From: Mytilisepta virgata
Taxonomy: Eukaryota > Mollusca > Bivalvia > Mytilida > Mytilidae
Reading direction: 5' to 3'
Assembly (NCBI GenBank): GCA_028015205.1
Contig: CM051519.1
Span: 85,085,539-85,149,538 of the forward strand
Length of the DNA stretch: 64,000 nt
Shown in pieces: positions 58,601-64,000 of the stretch; positions within the stretch are counted from its first letter, which is position 1, and every line of letters begins with the position of its first letter. The notes below the pieces were generated by a model, which did no database searches, was not told the origin of the DNA, and saw only the letters and a list, made by a program, of their open reading frames with translations. The position numbers and the translations under genes are program-made.

Positions 58601-61600
58601 CGATTTCACCGTTGACCCTGTGTAACCGAACACTTTTTTTTATAGGAGTTATCTCCCCGCGTCCTCCTTTTCTTGTTATCGCTATATCTCTAAAACCGTA
58701 AAAGATATCGACCCAAAATCTTTTGCAATGTCTTCAGTGTATCTGTGCGCAACTTTGTTCAATTTGGTCGGAAGGGATCTGACGACATTTCATAGGAGTT
58801 ATTTCCCTTCAAACGACTTTCACTTTTGGTGTATCATACAAATTGTTATTTAGAGTTGAGGTATCAACATGAAACTTTGTATTTAGGGTCCATGACCCCT
58901 AACAAGTAAAATGAGGTCAAGGTCAAAGGTCAAGGTCAAGTTCTAAATTTTGACTTTTGCTTGTTATCGCTTCTCCTCTGAAACGGTAAAAGATAGCTGA
59001 TAAAATGTAATGGAGAAAATGTTAAGGACGTTGAGACCTAGCTTTGTTACATTTGAGAAAAAGTTGTATGACGTCATTTTATAGGCGTAATTGCCCCTAG
59101 AACGTTTAAATTTTCGTTTTTTGTTTATTTCTCAACAATGGTACATGATAAAGGCATGGGGTCTTTTGTTTTAACATCAGGGATTGATAACCTTCAAATT
59201 GGCATCAAGGTCAAAGGTCAAGGTCAAGTTCTATTATTTGACATTTGCTTGTTATCACTACTCCTCTGAAATGGTTGTAGATAGCCAAGGAAATGTAATG
59301 GTGGAAATGTTTAGGACATTGATGCGCAACTTTGTTACATTTGAGTTAAAGTTGTATGACGTCATCTTTTGAGAGTAATTGCGCCTAGAACGTTCAAACT
59401 TAAGGTTTTTCGTTTATAACTTGACAATGGTACATAATAATGGCATGGGGTCTTCTAAAATGACCTCAACGACCAATGACCTTGAAAAATGTCACAAGGT
59501 CAAAGGTCAAGGTCATGACCTATATTATGTATTTTGCATTTTTTCACACTTTATAAGTTTTTTTCAGATTTTTAAAGCAATTAAAGCTATTGAAAGCGTG
59601 AAATTCAGGCACTACTTTTGATGACGTCATTTCTGGCAACGTTATTATTTCTGTAGACGTTTTTAGACGTTTTGGATATATTGAAATGTTAATTAATTTG
59701 ACAATGTTACAACCCATGAAAACGTCTAGAATTGTCAATTTATAAGGTCACATTAATGACGTTTTTGATGTTTATAGTGCAAAACAGTATAATTCATCAC
59801 AAACATTTAGTTAACCAGAAATAAACATTTTTCTTTGTTATTCAAACTAGCAGTCCATATATTTTTTTAACATTTGTGAAATTACCTATCATATCAAACC
59901 AGAAGTGATATTTGTAATACGGGAAGTAGCATAATACCTCCCTTATTTCAGTACATAGAACCATATATCCTTGAAATCACTGGAAAGTTTAGCTATGCTC
60001 TAAAACCAACAATTACATTTTAAACCTCATTTTTTTTATCATTCAATCTGCAATTGAGGTGGAAAGACCTTCAATTGTTCTCTGAACAATTGGTTTTTAA
60101 TTTTTGCTAAGATTTGTTTTGCAGGAATAATTTACAGGAATACTATTCAAGAATAGTAGAACAGAAAAAATAACTGCTGTGAATGGTCTTGCAAGAAAAT
60201 TTAATGCAGTAATTTACCAGATACCTTCCACAATTATATCTGGTGTACTGCTGATAAAATCTATATGAGTGGTCACCACATTAGTAAATTCTTAGTAATT
60301 TTATTTTGTATTATTTTTCAATACCCAAATTATTTCCTTATTTTAAGGAACATATTTGGAAATAACTAAATAAAATAAAATACATGTTGGCATGAGTTGG
60401 AAATAGTTTGCATTATGTAGGAAAAAACCAATGATTCAGACTTAGTAAGCGTTTTATCTTTTAATTTCTTTTAAAGTTTTTTTTAATGTAAAACATTATC
60501 ATTTCTATGTACATGTATAATGGTACAATTGTATCCTTGTAAAATGTGGGCAAAAGAACGACAAAGCACAAAACAGTGGGAAAGTTTAGTAAGATCTAAA
60601 CCCTACATGTGCAACTAAATGAATAAAAAAATATAATGAACAAAACATAATAAGAAGAAGACAGCACAGAAACGAAAGCACGACTAAAGTATAATTATAA
60701 TTCTTTACTACAAAAATACGAAATAAAAATATTGATAATATTCATTTAAAGCTTGGCGATGTATACCCACAAGGTGATTGTATCAAATCAGAGAGATGCG
60801 ACTTGATTGATGGTAAATTTAAGTTGGTCACTATTCCTGCAGCAAAGTCATGTCAATCTGATGAATGGTGCAAACCAAACAACTTTGGAACATACAAATG
60901 CACAAAGATACCAGGTAATTAAAATTTATTATTAGTTTGTTTTAAATTGAGGTTTTGGTTATCTTTGTTTTTTCACATGCAGATATACATTGTACCTTGT
61001 AATAGAAAAAGCAATGCCATTAAATTTTTAAAACAAACACTTCGCTAGCTATTCCATTTTAATACAGTATGATTTATACTATTAATGTGTCACGTCTCAC
61101 CACATTCCTTGATTCCTTTTGACAGCTTTTATGTTCTGAAAATATTGTAATATTTGTAATCCATCTTTTACCAAAAATTCCTGACTGAGTATATATTAAT
61201 CAGGCATTTTAAATCAGATGTTTGATTTTCCAAAAACAAATTCACTGGATTAACTCCCTTAAAAAATTATGACCATGTTGTATAGTGTAAATTTGATAAT
61301 ACAATGTATATACTATTGAAGTTATTTTATTGTTATCAGTAAACGGAAGTTGGTCTAAATATGGAAGTTGGACTGAATGGAATATGTGTAGTTCTTCTTG
61401 TGGAGGTGGAGTAAGGAGGAGAAATCGCATGAGAACCTGTACAAATCCCAAACCTCGCCATGGTGGAAATGATTGCAGTGGAACAAGTGAAGATCGACAA
61501 ACAGAAAATTGCAATACCCAAAAATGTCCAAGTAAGTCTACAGAATAAATTAAGTTTGTGGAGGTAAATAATTTAAAAACTTGTATACCACTAAATAACA

Positions 61601-63206
61601 AGTTACGAAAAAGGTTTACCGGAAATCGTATAAAAATCATCCTGATGAATGGTTGATTGTATAGATTTAACTAAGAATTGTCACGTTTTTTTTCCCTTTT
61701 ACTCTTTCTGGACATAATGATTAACAGATGCATGTTTCTCATGCTTATCGCAGCGTCATGTTTTATATTTTATCAATGCATTTAAAATTTATGAGGAAAA
61801 TCAAAGTCTGTTTCCTACTCTAGATTTCTGCACCTGTGTTGGATCTGGTGACCCTCATTACTACACACCTGATGGTGCAGTTATACATTTTATGGGTACC
61901 TGTAAATATACTCTGTGGAAGTCAACAATACCAAATGATCCCTGTGGATTCCGAGTGGAGACTAAGAATGAAAGACGTTATGGTAACAACCAAGTGGCAT
62001 ATACTAGAATGATAGACTTTTACATGGGAAAAACGAAAATTAGAATTCTACAAGGTGGTACAACTCTAGTAAGTAAATTTTATTGAGCTTTTATGAAGTG
62101 CTTTTGTGGATTTAATTTCATCAGCTAGGTTCTCAAATTAAACATTGCACAAAATTCCAAACTTATACAGAATTGTTGAAATCCAAATAAGGTCAGCTGC
62201 GAATGACAGAAATGAAATCTTGCTTTAATAAAGTGTGAAATTGCTAAGTGTTTTTTTTAAACATGCTGTCCTGTTCTTATCTTGTTTGCCATTTTTTTTG
62301 TAAATCTTTTGTTTTTGTTTCAGTAATATTTGTTTTTTGTGTTACTGTTTGAATTTAGCTTGAACGGACTCTTCCTTCTGCCTATCGTTTAAGTATTTTT
62401 GCGGAGAAAGCTTTGTTTTTAATAAACCTTCATAAACTACATGCACTCCCATGTCAGACCAAAAAGTTAGGATAGCAAAATTTGCAGTAAATATGCTTTT
62501 CTGGATAAGCATCAGCTCTGTCACTCTGAGACTAATACATTGGAACGAAAAAACTAGTCAACCTATTTTTGATGAATTCAAATTATAATATCCATTCACG
62601 CAAAATTCATACACATATATCTAAAAATTCATACCCGTCTTGACACTGCAAAGTTGTCATTGTACATTGCTAGCTATATATGTTTATATAAATTATGCCA
62701 GAATAACTTATAATTTTACAATAACAGAATACTTTAATTTGACATACAAAATACCAAAACAGAGCAAATGTTATTTAAGATAGAATCATAAAGCTTTCAT
62801 GGCGGAGGTCGAAATACTGTTAAAATTTGAAATATGTGTATCCCTTTTGTTGTATGTTAAAATCATCAACTTTTCTTTAGGTTAACAATATAGCTGTTAG
62901 TCTTCCGACATCAACAGCAAATGGCACAATAGAAATAACAAGAAGCGGAAGCTACGTTACAGCAATCAATCAAAAATGCAATATTCGGGTTCAGTTTGAC
63001 GGGCGTCATCTTGTTGACGTCAAAGCCTCAGAAAACTATTTTGGTGGAAATTTAACTGGAATCTGTGGAAATTGTAATGGTATTTCTAAAGATGATTATC
63101 AGACTAAAGATGGGAAAGTTGTTTCTTCAAACCTGTGGGGTGGAGGCTATGCAGAAATTGGCAATAGTTACAAAGTTTTGGATGATTCAGACCAACCTGA
63201 TTTAAA
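34232..63206 (+). CDS. Multidomain secreted TSP1/VWD protein, spliced gene model (18 exons, partial)
   Basis: Joined exons: 34232-34345, 38083-38129, 38861-39037, 39515-39724, 40150-40356, 41049-41258, 46496-46705, 46932-47141, 47739-47948, 51980-52165, 52719-52963, 54239-54564, 56013-56296, 56816-57027, 60752-60914, 61340-61531, 61824-62068, 62881-63206. All phases are compatible and give about 1258 codons. Order: EMI-like, divergent TSP1, six longer TSP1-like modules, TSP1, VWD, C8, TIL, short Cys-containing exon, TSP1, VWD (continuing). Such proteins are extracellular; WxxW motifs are C-mannosylation sites and VWD-C8-TIL units form disulfide-linked assemblies (family knowledge). The exact orthologue is unknown; SCO-spondin- or zonadhesin-like is only an architectural analogy. 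The signal peptide exon and the 3' end are not identified. Confidence 0.82.
34346..35055 (+). other. Intron with a 21-base G run
   Basis: Uninterrupted G from about 34647 to 34667, preceded by T. No other structure seen. Confidence 0.5.
35058..35191. repeat. Approximately 134-bp foldback element
   Basis: ATTGAC near 35060 and GTCAAT near 35185 bound arms that pair through CAGTCTAT/ATAGACTG and ATAACCTC/GAGGTTAT, with a centre rich in TGCAC. Likely a MITE. Confidence 0.72.
35220..35708. mobile_element. hAT-type MITE, 489 bp, with 8-bp target-site duplications
   Basis: The ends read CACAGGGGCCCGACG and, in reverse complement, CACAGGGCCCGTCTTC. Arms stay complementary for about 170 bp (e.g. 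TTACTATAACAACGAATATT). GTTTCGTC lies directly outside both ends (35212-35219 and 35709-35716). An 8-bp duplication and CAGGG ends are the hAT signature. No coding sequence. Confidence 0.85.
35800..36240. repeat. AT-rich array built on TTAATATTA
   Basis: The palindromic motif TTAATATTA(A/G)AAA recurs roughly every 25-35 bp in both orientations, with GAAATTCATTTT-like spacers. Irregular tandem repeat in the same intron. Confidence 0.75.
36535..37260 (+). pseudogene. Penelope-like reverse transcriptase C-terminal fragment
   Basis: [20 protein letters not shown], then [42 protein letters not shown]. It starts at the RT catalytic D-D motif (read here as D-E). A stop at about 36930 is followed by recognisable C-terminal coding sequence (GRHHELID) and a 3' untranslated part with TTCCGGAGCACCTGG. 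The Penelope-like label is from recognition. Confidence 0.72.
37261..38082 (+). other. Intron remainder
   Basis: No feature recognised apart from AT-rich sequence. Confidence 0.4.
38083..38129 (+). CDS. TSP1/VWD gene: 47-nt exon completing the Cys-rich module
   Basis: Acceptor TTTTACAG, donor GTAAGT. Encodes [15 protein letters not shown]. It takes the phase-2 codon of the previous exon and leaves phase 1, exactly as the next exon requires. Very short, so supported mainly by phase and splice sites. Confidence 0.6.
38861..39037 (+). CDS. TSP1/VWD gene: divergent TSP1-like module
   Basis: A 177-nt symmetrical phase 1-1 exon. [14 protein letters not shown] has three WxxW steps, then RHRYSYKTC and [11 protein letters not shown], ending SQRC. 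The Trp ladder and RxR strand fit TSP1, but cysteine spacing is atypical and the module is about ten residues shorter than its neighbours. Confidence 0.78.
39515..39724 (+). CDS. TSP1/VWD gene: TSP1-like module 1 (7 Cys)
   Basis: Phase 1-1, 210 nt, acceptor TTTTTCAG, donor [26 protein letters not shown], then [21 protein letters not shown], ending SCNTHYCKG. The later modules have a Cys in NP-x-P-(A/G)-C; here it is PKNGG, so the extra Cys of CRKC lacks its likely partner. Confidence 0.88.
40150..40356 (+). CDS. TSP1/VWD gene: TSP1-like module 2 (8 Cys)
   Basis: Phase 1-1, 207 nt. [51 protein letters not shown], ending CNTHYCRG. Has the six TSP1 cysteines plus two extra (KRC and PAC), probably one additional disulfide. 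Confidence 0.9.
41049..41258 (+). CDS. TSP1/VWD gene: TSP1-like module 3 (8 Cys)
   Basis: Phase 1-1, 210 nt. [52 protein letters not shown], ending CNTGYCRG. Confidence 0.9.
41259..42250 (+). other. Intron sequence, unassigned
   Basis: AT-rich, no repeat or coding motif recognised. Confidence 0.4.
42255..42465 (+). pseudogene. LINE C-terminal fragment, plus strand
   Basis: [19 protein letters not shown] resembles the end of LINE second ORFs, where a W-x-x-D/N-L region leads to LRTYRLFK. Short and isolated. Confidence 0.5.
42690..44290 (-). pseudogene. LINE copy C, minus strand, RT to C-terminus
   Basis: Minus-strand frames in order: [32 protein letters not shown] and [11 protein letters not shown] (44278-43766), then [15 protein letters not shown] (43679-43386), [18 protein letters not shown] (43417-43088) and [17 protein letters not shown] (43079-42855). 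The YADD motif is intact but frameshifts divide the ORF. It lies antisense in the large intron of the TSP1/VWD gene. Confidence 0.85.
44870..45960. repeat. Approximately 150-bp tandem repeat, about seven units
   Basis: Units share CACCATATTTGGTCAATAGA, TAGTTCTTAGTGGG, AGTCTGACAC and CTTGACCT-AATTTCATG. Intronic, no coding capacity. Confidence 0.85.
46207..46320 (+). mobile_element. Penelope-like 3' untranslated fragment
   Basis: GTATTGTTTTGGTCTTGCC, GTTGTTCTCCGGAGTTTGTC, TTTCTTGACTTTAC: same order as at 8640-8745 and 52560-52690. Confidence 0.65.
46496..46705 (+). CDS. TSP1/VWD gene: TSP1-like module 4 (8 Cys)
   Basis: Phase 1-1, 210 nt, acceptor TTGTTCTAG, donor [58 protein letters not shown], ending CNTNFCQG. 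It lies after a 5.2-kb intron with a LINE and a tandem repeat. Confidence 0.9.
46932..47141 (+). CDS. TSP1/VWD gene: TSP1-like module 5 (8 Cys)
   Basis: Phase 1-1, 210 nt. [52 protein letters not shown], ending CNTNYCRG. Closest to module 4, from which it is separated by only 226 bp. Confidence 0.9.
47430..47650 (+). pseudogene. Penelope-like RT tail fragment
   Basis: Nucleotide match to 36845-37030: CACAAAAGCTTCTTAACCAG, GGTCGTCATCACGAATTGAT, AAGATGGTGTTGGACCTGTT. Broken by stops. Intronic between TSP1 modules 5 and 6. Confidence 0.75.
47739..47948 (+). CDS. TSP1/VWD gene: TSP1-like module 6 (7 Cys)
   Basis: Phase 1-1, 210 nt. [51 protein letters not shown], ending CNYNNYCP. It keeps the PGC cysteine but lacks the CxxC partner (CRTEG instead of CRKCG), the converse of module 1. 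Confidence 0.88.
48090..50200 (+). pseudogene. Penelope-like reverse transcriptase, near full length but broken
   Basis: Blocks in order: [20 protein letters not shown] (about 48215), [17 protein letters not shown] (about 48450), [16 protein letters not shown] (about 48690), [13 protein letters not shown] (about 49475), [42 protein letters not shown]. The catalytic YLDD reads YLDG. Stops, frameshifts and an insertion at 48743-49260 disable it. It lies in the intron before the canonical TSP1 exon. Confidence 0.78.
48743..49260. mobile_element. Non-autonomous element inserted in the Penelope-like RT
   Basis: Interrupts the RT directly after CAPLIAD. Begins with a GTCC/GTCCGTCC microsatellite (about 48785-48815), then two tandem units of about 150 bp sharing ACCTTGTGGACG, AAACCGCTT(G/T)G CAGATTGCT and GTGCATACT. 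No coding capacity. Confidence 0.65.
50205..51085 (+). mobile_element. Hairpin-ended element with about five tandem units
   Basis: The left end has the hairpin CCCCCGCTTTATAAAGCGGAGG, then GTCCATCCGTCCGTTCGTCT. Units of about 165-190 bp share CAACTCCTCCTAAACCAC, TTAATGAAACTTTCTCAGAT and ATGCCATTGTGCACCTCC. It interrupts the end of the Penelope-like sequence. Confidence 0.78.
51330..51500 (-). repeat. Interspersed repeat, copy 2 of 3 (GTCAG...CTGAC family), inverted
   Basis: In reverse complement: GTGTCAGGTTAGTCTGAC, GGTAAAGTTAAACCGGTTTT and CATCTATCCTGAAACTC, matching 2263-2560. Confidence 0.65.
51545..51946 (+). pseudogene. Penelope-like 3' fragment ending 34 bp before a splice acceptor
   Basis: [20 protein letters not shown] and HHDLVDRY are readable, then GGCAGGTGTCCTGCAGGAAG and the 3' untranslated part ending TTTCTTGACTTTAC. 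Absent from the paralogous intron at 60915-61339, where host sequence (TATATACT-TTG) is continuous, so it arrived after the duplication. Confidence 0.75.
51980..52165 (+). CDS. TSP1/VWD gene: canonical TSP1 module, unit 1
   Basis: Phase 1-1, 186 nt. [43 protein letters not shown], ending CNTQKCP. Six cysteines and the CSxxCGGG pattern of a standard TSP1. It opens the TSP1-VWD-C8-TIL unit. Confidence 0.92.
52375..52687 (+). pseudogene. Penelope-like fragment ending 32 bp before a splice acceptor
   Basis: [19 protein letters not shown] is readable, joined directly to GGCGGGTGTCCTGCAGGAAG and the common 3' end. Absent from the paralogous intron 61532-61823. Confidence 0.75.
52719..52963 (+). 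CDS. TSP1/VWD gene: VWD domain first half, unit 1
   Basis: Starts phase 1, ends phase 0 at [49 protein letters not shown]. GDPHYxTxDG and F-x-G-x-C-x-Y-x-L are the diagnostic start of VWD. It differs from unit 2 at 9 nt, 8 of them synonymous. Confidence 0.93.
53200..53420 (+). mobile_element. Diverged Penelope-like 3' fragment
   Basis: Weak match: TTCACCCCTGGTTCTTTAGT, GGGATCCAATGTTACTCATG, then TTTTTACTTTTTGTTG and TTTCTCACC. Intron of VWD unit 1. Confidence 0.4.
53945..54140. mobile_element. Hairpin-ended repeat fragment in the VWD intron, unit 1 only
   Basis: Ends in the hairpin TATCCCCGCCACTTCGCTAG / CGCGGGGATA. Flanking sequence (AACAAATGTTA) continues in the unit 2 intron, where this stretch is absent. 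The termini are related to CCCCGC...GCGGGG hairpins elsewhere in the window. Confidence 0.5.
54239..54564 (+). CDS. TSP1/VWD gene: VWD domain second half, unit 1
   Basis: Phase 0 to phase 2. [52 protein letters not shown], where GxCGNxNG is the late VWD motif. The acceptor is TTTCCCAAAG, weaker than unit 2's TTTCTTTAG. Confidence 0.9.
54590..54800 (+). repeat. Interspersed repeat, copy 3 of 3 (GTCAG...CTGAC family)
   Basis: AGAGCACAGAACACAAAAAC, GAGTCAGAATAATCTAATTT, GGATTAAACAAGTTTTATGA, ATCTATCCTATCC. Diverged copy of 2263-2560. Confidence 0.55.
54990..55860. repeat. AAGATATCTT-rich array, split by a LINE fragment
   Basis: The palindrome AAGATATCTT and close variants occur about eight times, mainly at 55600-55860 and once or twice before 55040. 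Irregular spacing of 20-45 bp. Confidence 0.7.
55040..55590 (+). pseudogene. LINE 3' fragment
   Basis: [49 protein letters not shown]: the zinc-knuckle-like C-terminal region of the LINEs at 25.1 and 15.5 kb. Ends CTAAATAAAGATTTAAAG. It interrupts an AAGATATCTT-rich array. Confidence 0.8.
56013..56296 (+). CDS. TSP1/VWD gene: C8 domain, unit 1
   Basis: Acceptor CTTTTTTTTCAG, donor GTAAGT; phase 2 to phase 1. [51 protein letters not shown]. This is the C8 cysteine pattern that follows VWD in von Willebrand-type proteins. The matching exon of unit 2 should lie past the window end. Confidence 0.9.
56297..56815 (+). other. Intron between C8 and TIL exons
   Basis: No feature recognised. Confidence 0.4.
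56816..57027 (+). CDS. TSP1/VWD gene: TIL domain, unit 1
   Basis: Acceptor TTTACAG, donor GTAAGT; phase 1 to phase 0. [44 protein letters not shown]. The DGCxCPxxxxLNGxxCV motif is diagnostic of the trypsin-inhibitor-like domain. Confidence 0.92.
57118..60110 (+). mobile_element. Two tandem copies of an approximately 1.29-kb hairpin-ended element
   Basis: The left end has the hairpin GGTCTTTCCAC-TTTCC-GTGGAAAGACC twice (about 57117 and 57165). CTTCTGCCGTCTAGGATG starts the body at 57234 and again at 58524, a 1290-bp period. Both bodies contain GGTCAAGGTCAAAGG and end with GAGGTGGAAAGACCTTCAAT and an ACAATTG hairpin. The second copy has no left hairpin; a T run joins it to the first. No coding capacity beyond mirrored 60-80-codon frames. 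Confidence 0.82.
60111..60751 (+). other. Intron remainder
   Basis: No feature recognised. Confidence 0.4.
60752..60914 (+). CDS. TSP1/VWD gene: short Cys-containing linker exon
   Basis: Acceptor ATTTAAAG, donor GTAATT; phase 0 to phase 1. [37 protein letters not shown]. It resembles the end of a TIL/VWC-type region. It links unit 1 to the TSP1 of unit 2; phases fit both. Confidence 0.78.
61340..61531 (+). CDS. TSP1/VWD gene: canonical TSP1 module, unit 2
   Basis: Phase 1-1, 192 nt. [52 protein letters not shown]. It is two codons longer than unit 1 (TNPKPRH against TKPRH). Confidence 0.92.
61824..62068 (+). CDS. TSP1/VWD gene: VWD domain first half, unit 2
   Basis: 245 nt, same phases as unit 1. 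One residue differs from unit 1 (DFYMG against DFFMG). Confidence 0.93.
62069..62880 (+). other. Intron of VWD unit 2, homologous to the unit 1 intron
   Basis: Matches parts of 53430-54238, for example TCAG(C/T)TAGGTTCT, AAAATTCCAAACT and ATGTCAGACCAAAA, in the same order, showing that the duplication covered introns as well as exons. Confidence 0.65.
62881..63206 (+). CDS. TSP1/VWD gene: VWD domain second half, unit 2
   Basis: 326 nt, same phases as unit 1, with strong acceptor TTTTCTTTAG. About eight residues differ from unit 1, nearly all in the first half; the second half has a run of more than 100 identical bases. It ends in phase 2, so a C8 exon is expected beyond 64000. Confidence 0.92.
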
Positions 63207-64000
63207 GTGAGTAGAGATACTGGATACATGATGAGCGCTTGGGGGAATTATGTTGTCGAAATCTTTGATGAAACAATGAAACATATTACAGTATAATAAC
63301 CTGTTGTAGCATTCAATGAAACTGACATACATGACATAAAAACATCTGTTTATTTCTCAGAAATAAGCAAAAAATATTTACCCAGTAGTTTCTTAACAAA
63401 ATACTTTTGCCTTTTAAATAACGAGGCATTCTCCATAATAGTACTACATATGTGATATAATCTTTTGTAAAAAAATATAATACACTCACCAAAATATTAT
63501 AATTTTTAAAAATGTTACAAGTTTATGGCAAAATCATGGAAATTAATTAGAACAAGAAAAGTGTGGCGGACAGACGCTCTACAAATTATTATTGTACTAA
63601 AGACTGGCTTTTGTGAAAGTACGTAAGATATTGAACAGCTATATAAATACTGGGAGGAGTACATGCAAAAAATACCAGAGAGACAGCAAAATTTATCTGT
63701 TTTATTAGACTGAAAACCCATTGTACTTGAATTACTTACATGTGAGGTTGATTCAGTGGATGAAATAAAAAAAATACTGCTGAACTAACTATTAGCAGGA
63801 TACCACATGCATCTACTGCACCTGACACTTTGTTTTGTTTAATTTTCTGAACAAATTAATGTACCTTAAGAAGAGAGATTAGATTAGAAATGTTCAGAAT
63901 TGAATCTTTGTGAGCATAGAATTGCAAGGATTAAAAATGTATATCTACAATAAAAAGTTTATGTACAGGGTAAAAAGAGTATATTCTTTTTTGCATTTAC
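63207..64000 (+). other. Intron, continues past the window
   Basis: Follows the GTGAGT donor. No C8 exon is found before 64000. Confidence 0.5.

Noticed and set aside
57895..59372. Paired 62-codon frames at 57895 and 59184
   Set aside because: They lie in the two copies of a non-coding repeat; similarity reflects the repeat, not a protein.

Overview
This is animal genomic DNA, most likely from a bivalve mollusc and probably a mussel. The evidence is GT-AG introns, degenerate TTAGGG/CCCTAA tracts, LINE and Penelope-like relics, a tRNA-derived SINE, Crypton-type recombinase coding sequence, and dense non-autonomous repeats. The taxon is an inference from repeat content, not a database match. 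There is no prokaryotic gene organisation, CRISPR array or rRNA.

Layout. (1) 1-3477: the 3' end of a + strand gene with four exons in two repeats of a 105-nt/96-nt pattern; product not recognised. A SINE with perfect 12-bp target-site duplications lies in its first intron. (2) 4658-7610: a three-exon gene for a Crypton/DUF3504-type tyrosine recombinase with all visible catalytic residues, followed at 7787-7924 by a near-perfect palindrome that shares a TATATCRC motif with the region upstream of the gene. (3) 8974-13180: an unusual cassette. A 316-bp palindrome of telomere-like repeats is followed by two abutting intronless ORFs (9897-10352, 10353-10928; stop TAA directly before ATG) encoding small zinc-binding proteins, then hairpin duplications, an approximately 92-bp minisatellite and a cluster of ETS/NRF1/CRE/E-box-like motifs. 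I regard this as the best candidate for an undescribed element.

(4) 13.2-33.9 kb: repeats. These include a 161-bp minisatellite arranged as a 966-bp six-unit higher-order repeat (16.5-18.5 kb), two LINE copies joined head to tail with a 1.3-kb element nested in the first (20.4-25.6 kb), possible piggyBac-like and other TIR elements, and several elements sharing a terminal hairpin plus internal tandem repeats. (5) 34232 to the window end: one long + strand gene for a secreted multidomain protein. Eighteen exons have fully compatible phases: an EMI-like Cys-rich start, a divergent and six longer TSP1-like modules, then TSP1-VWD-C8-TIL, a short Cys-containing exon, and a second TSP1-VWD that continues beyond the window. 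The second unit is a segmental tandem duplication of the first, offset by about 9.36 kb. The introns are filled with a hAT-type MITE, LINEs, Penelope-like fragments and tandem repeats.

The host-gene exons are supported by open reading frames, splice sites and phase continuity. Family names for mobile elements come from motif recognition only. No similarity search was possible.
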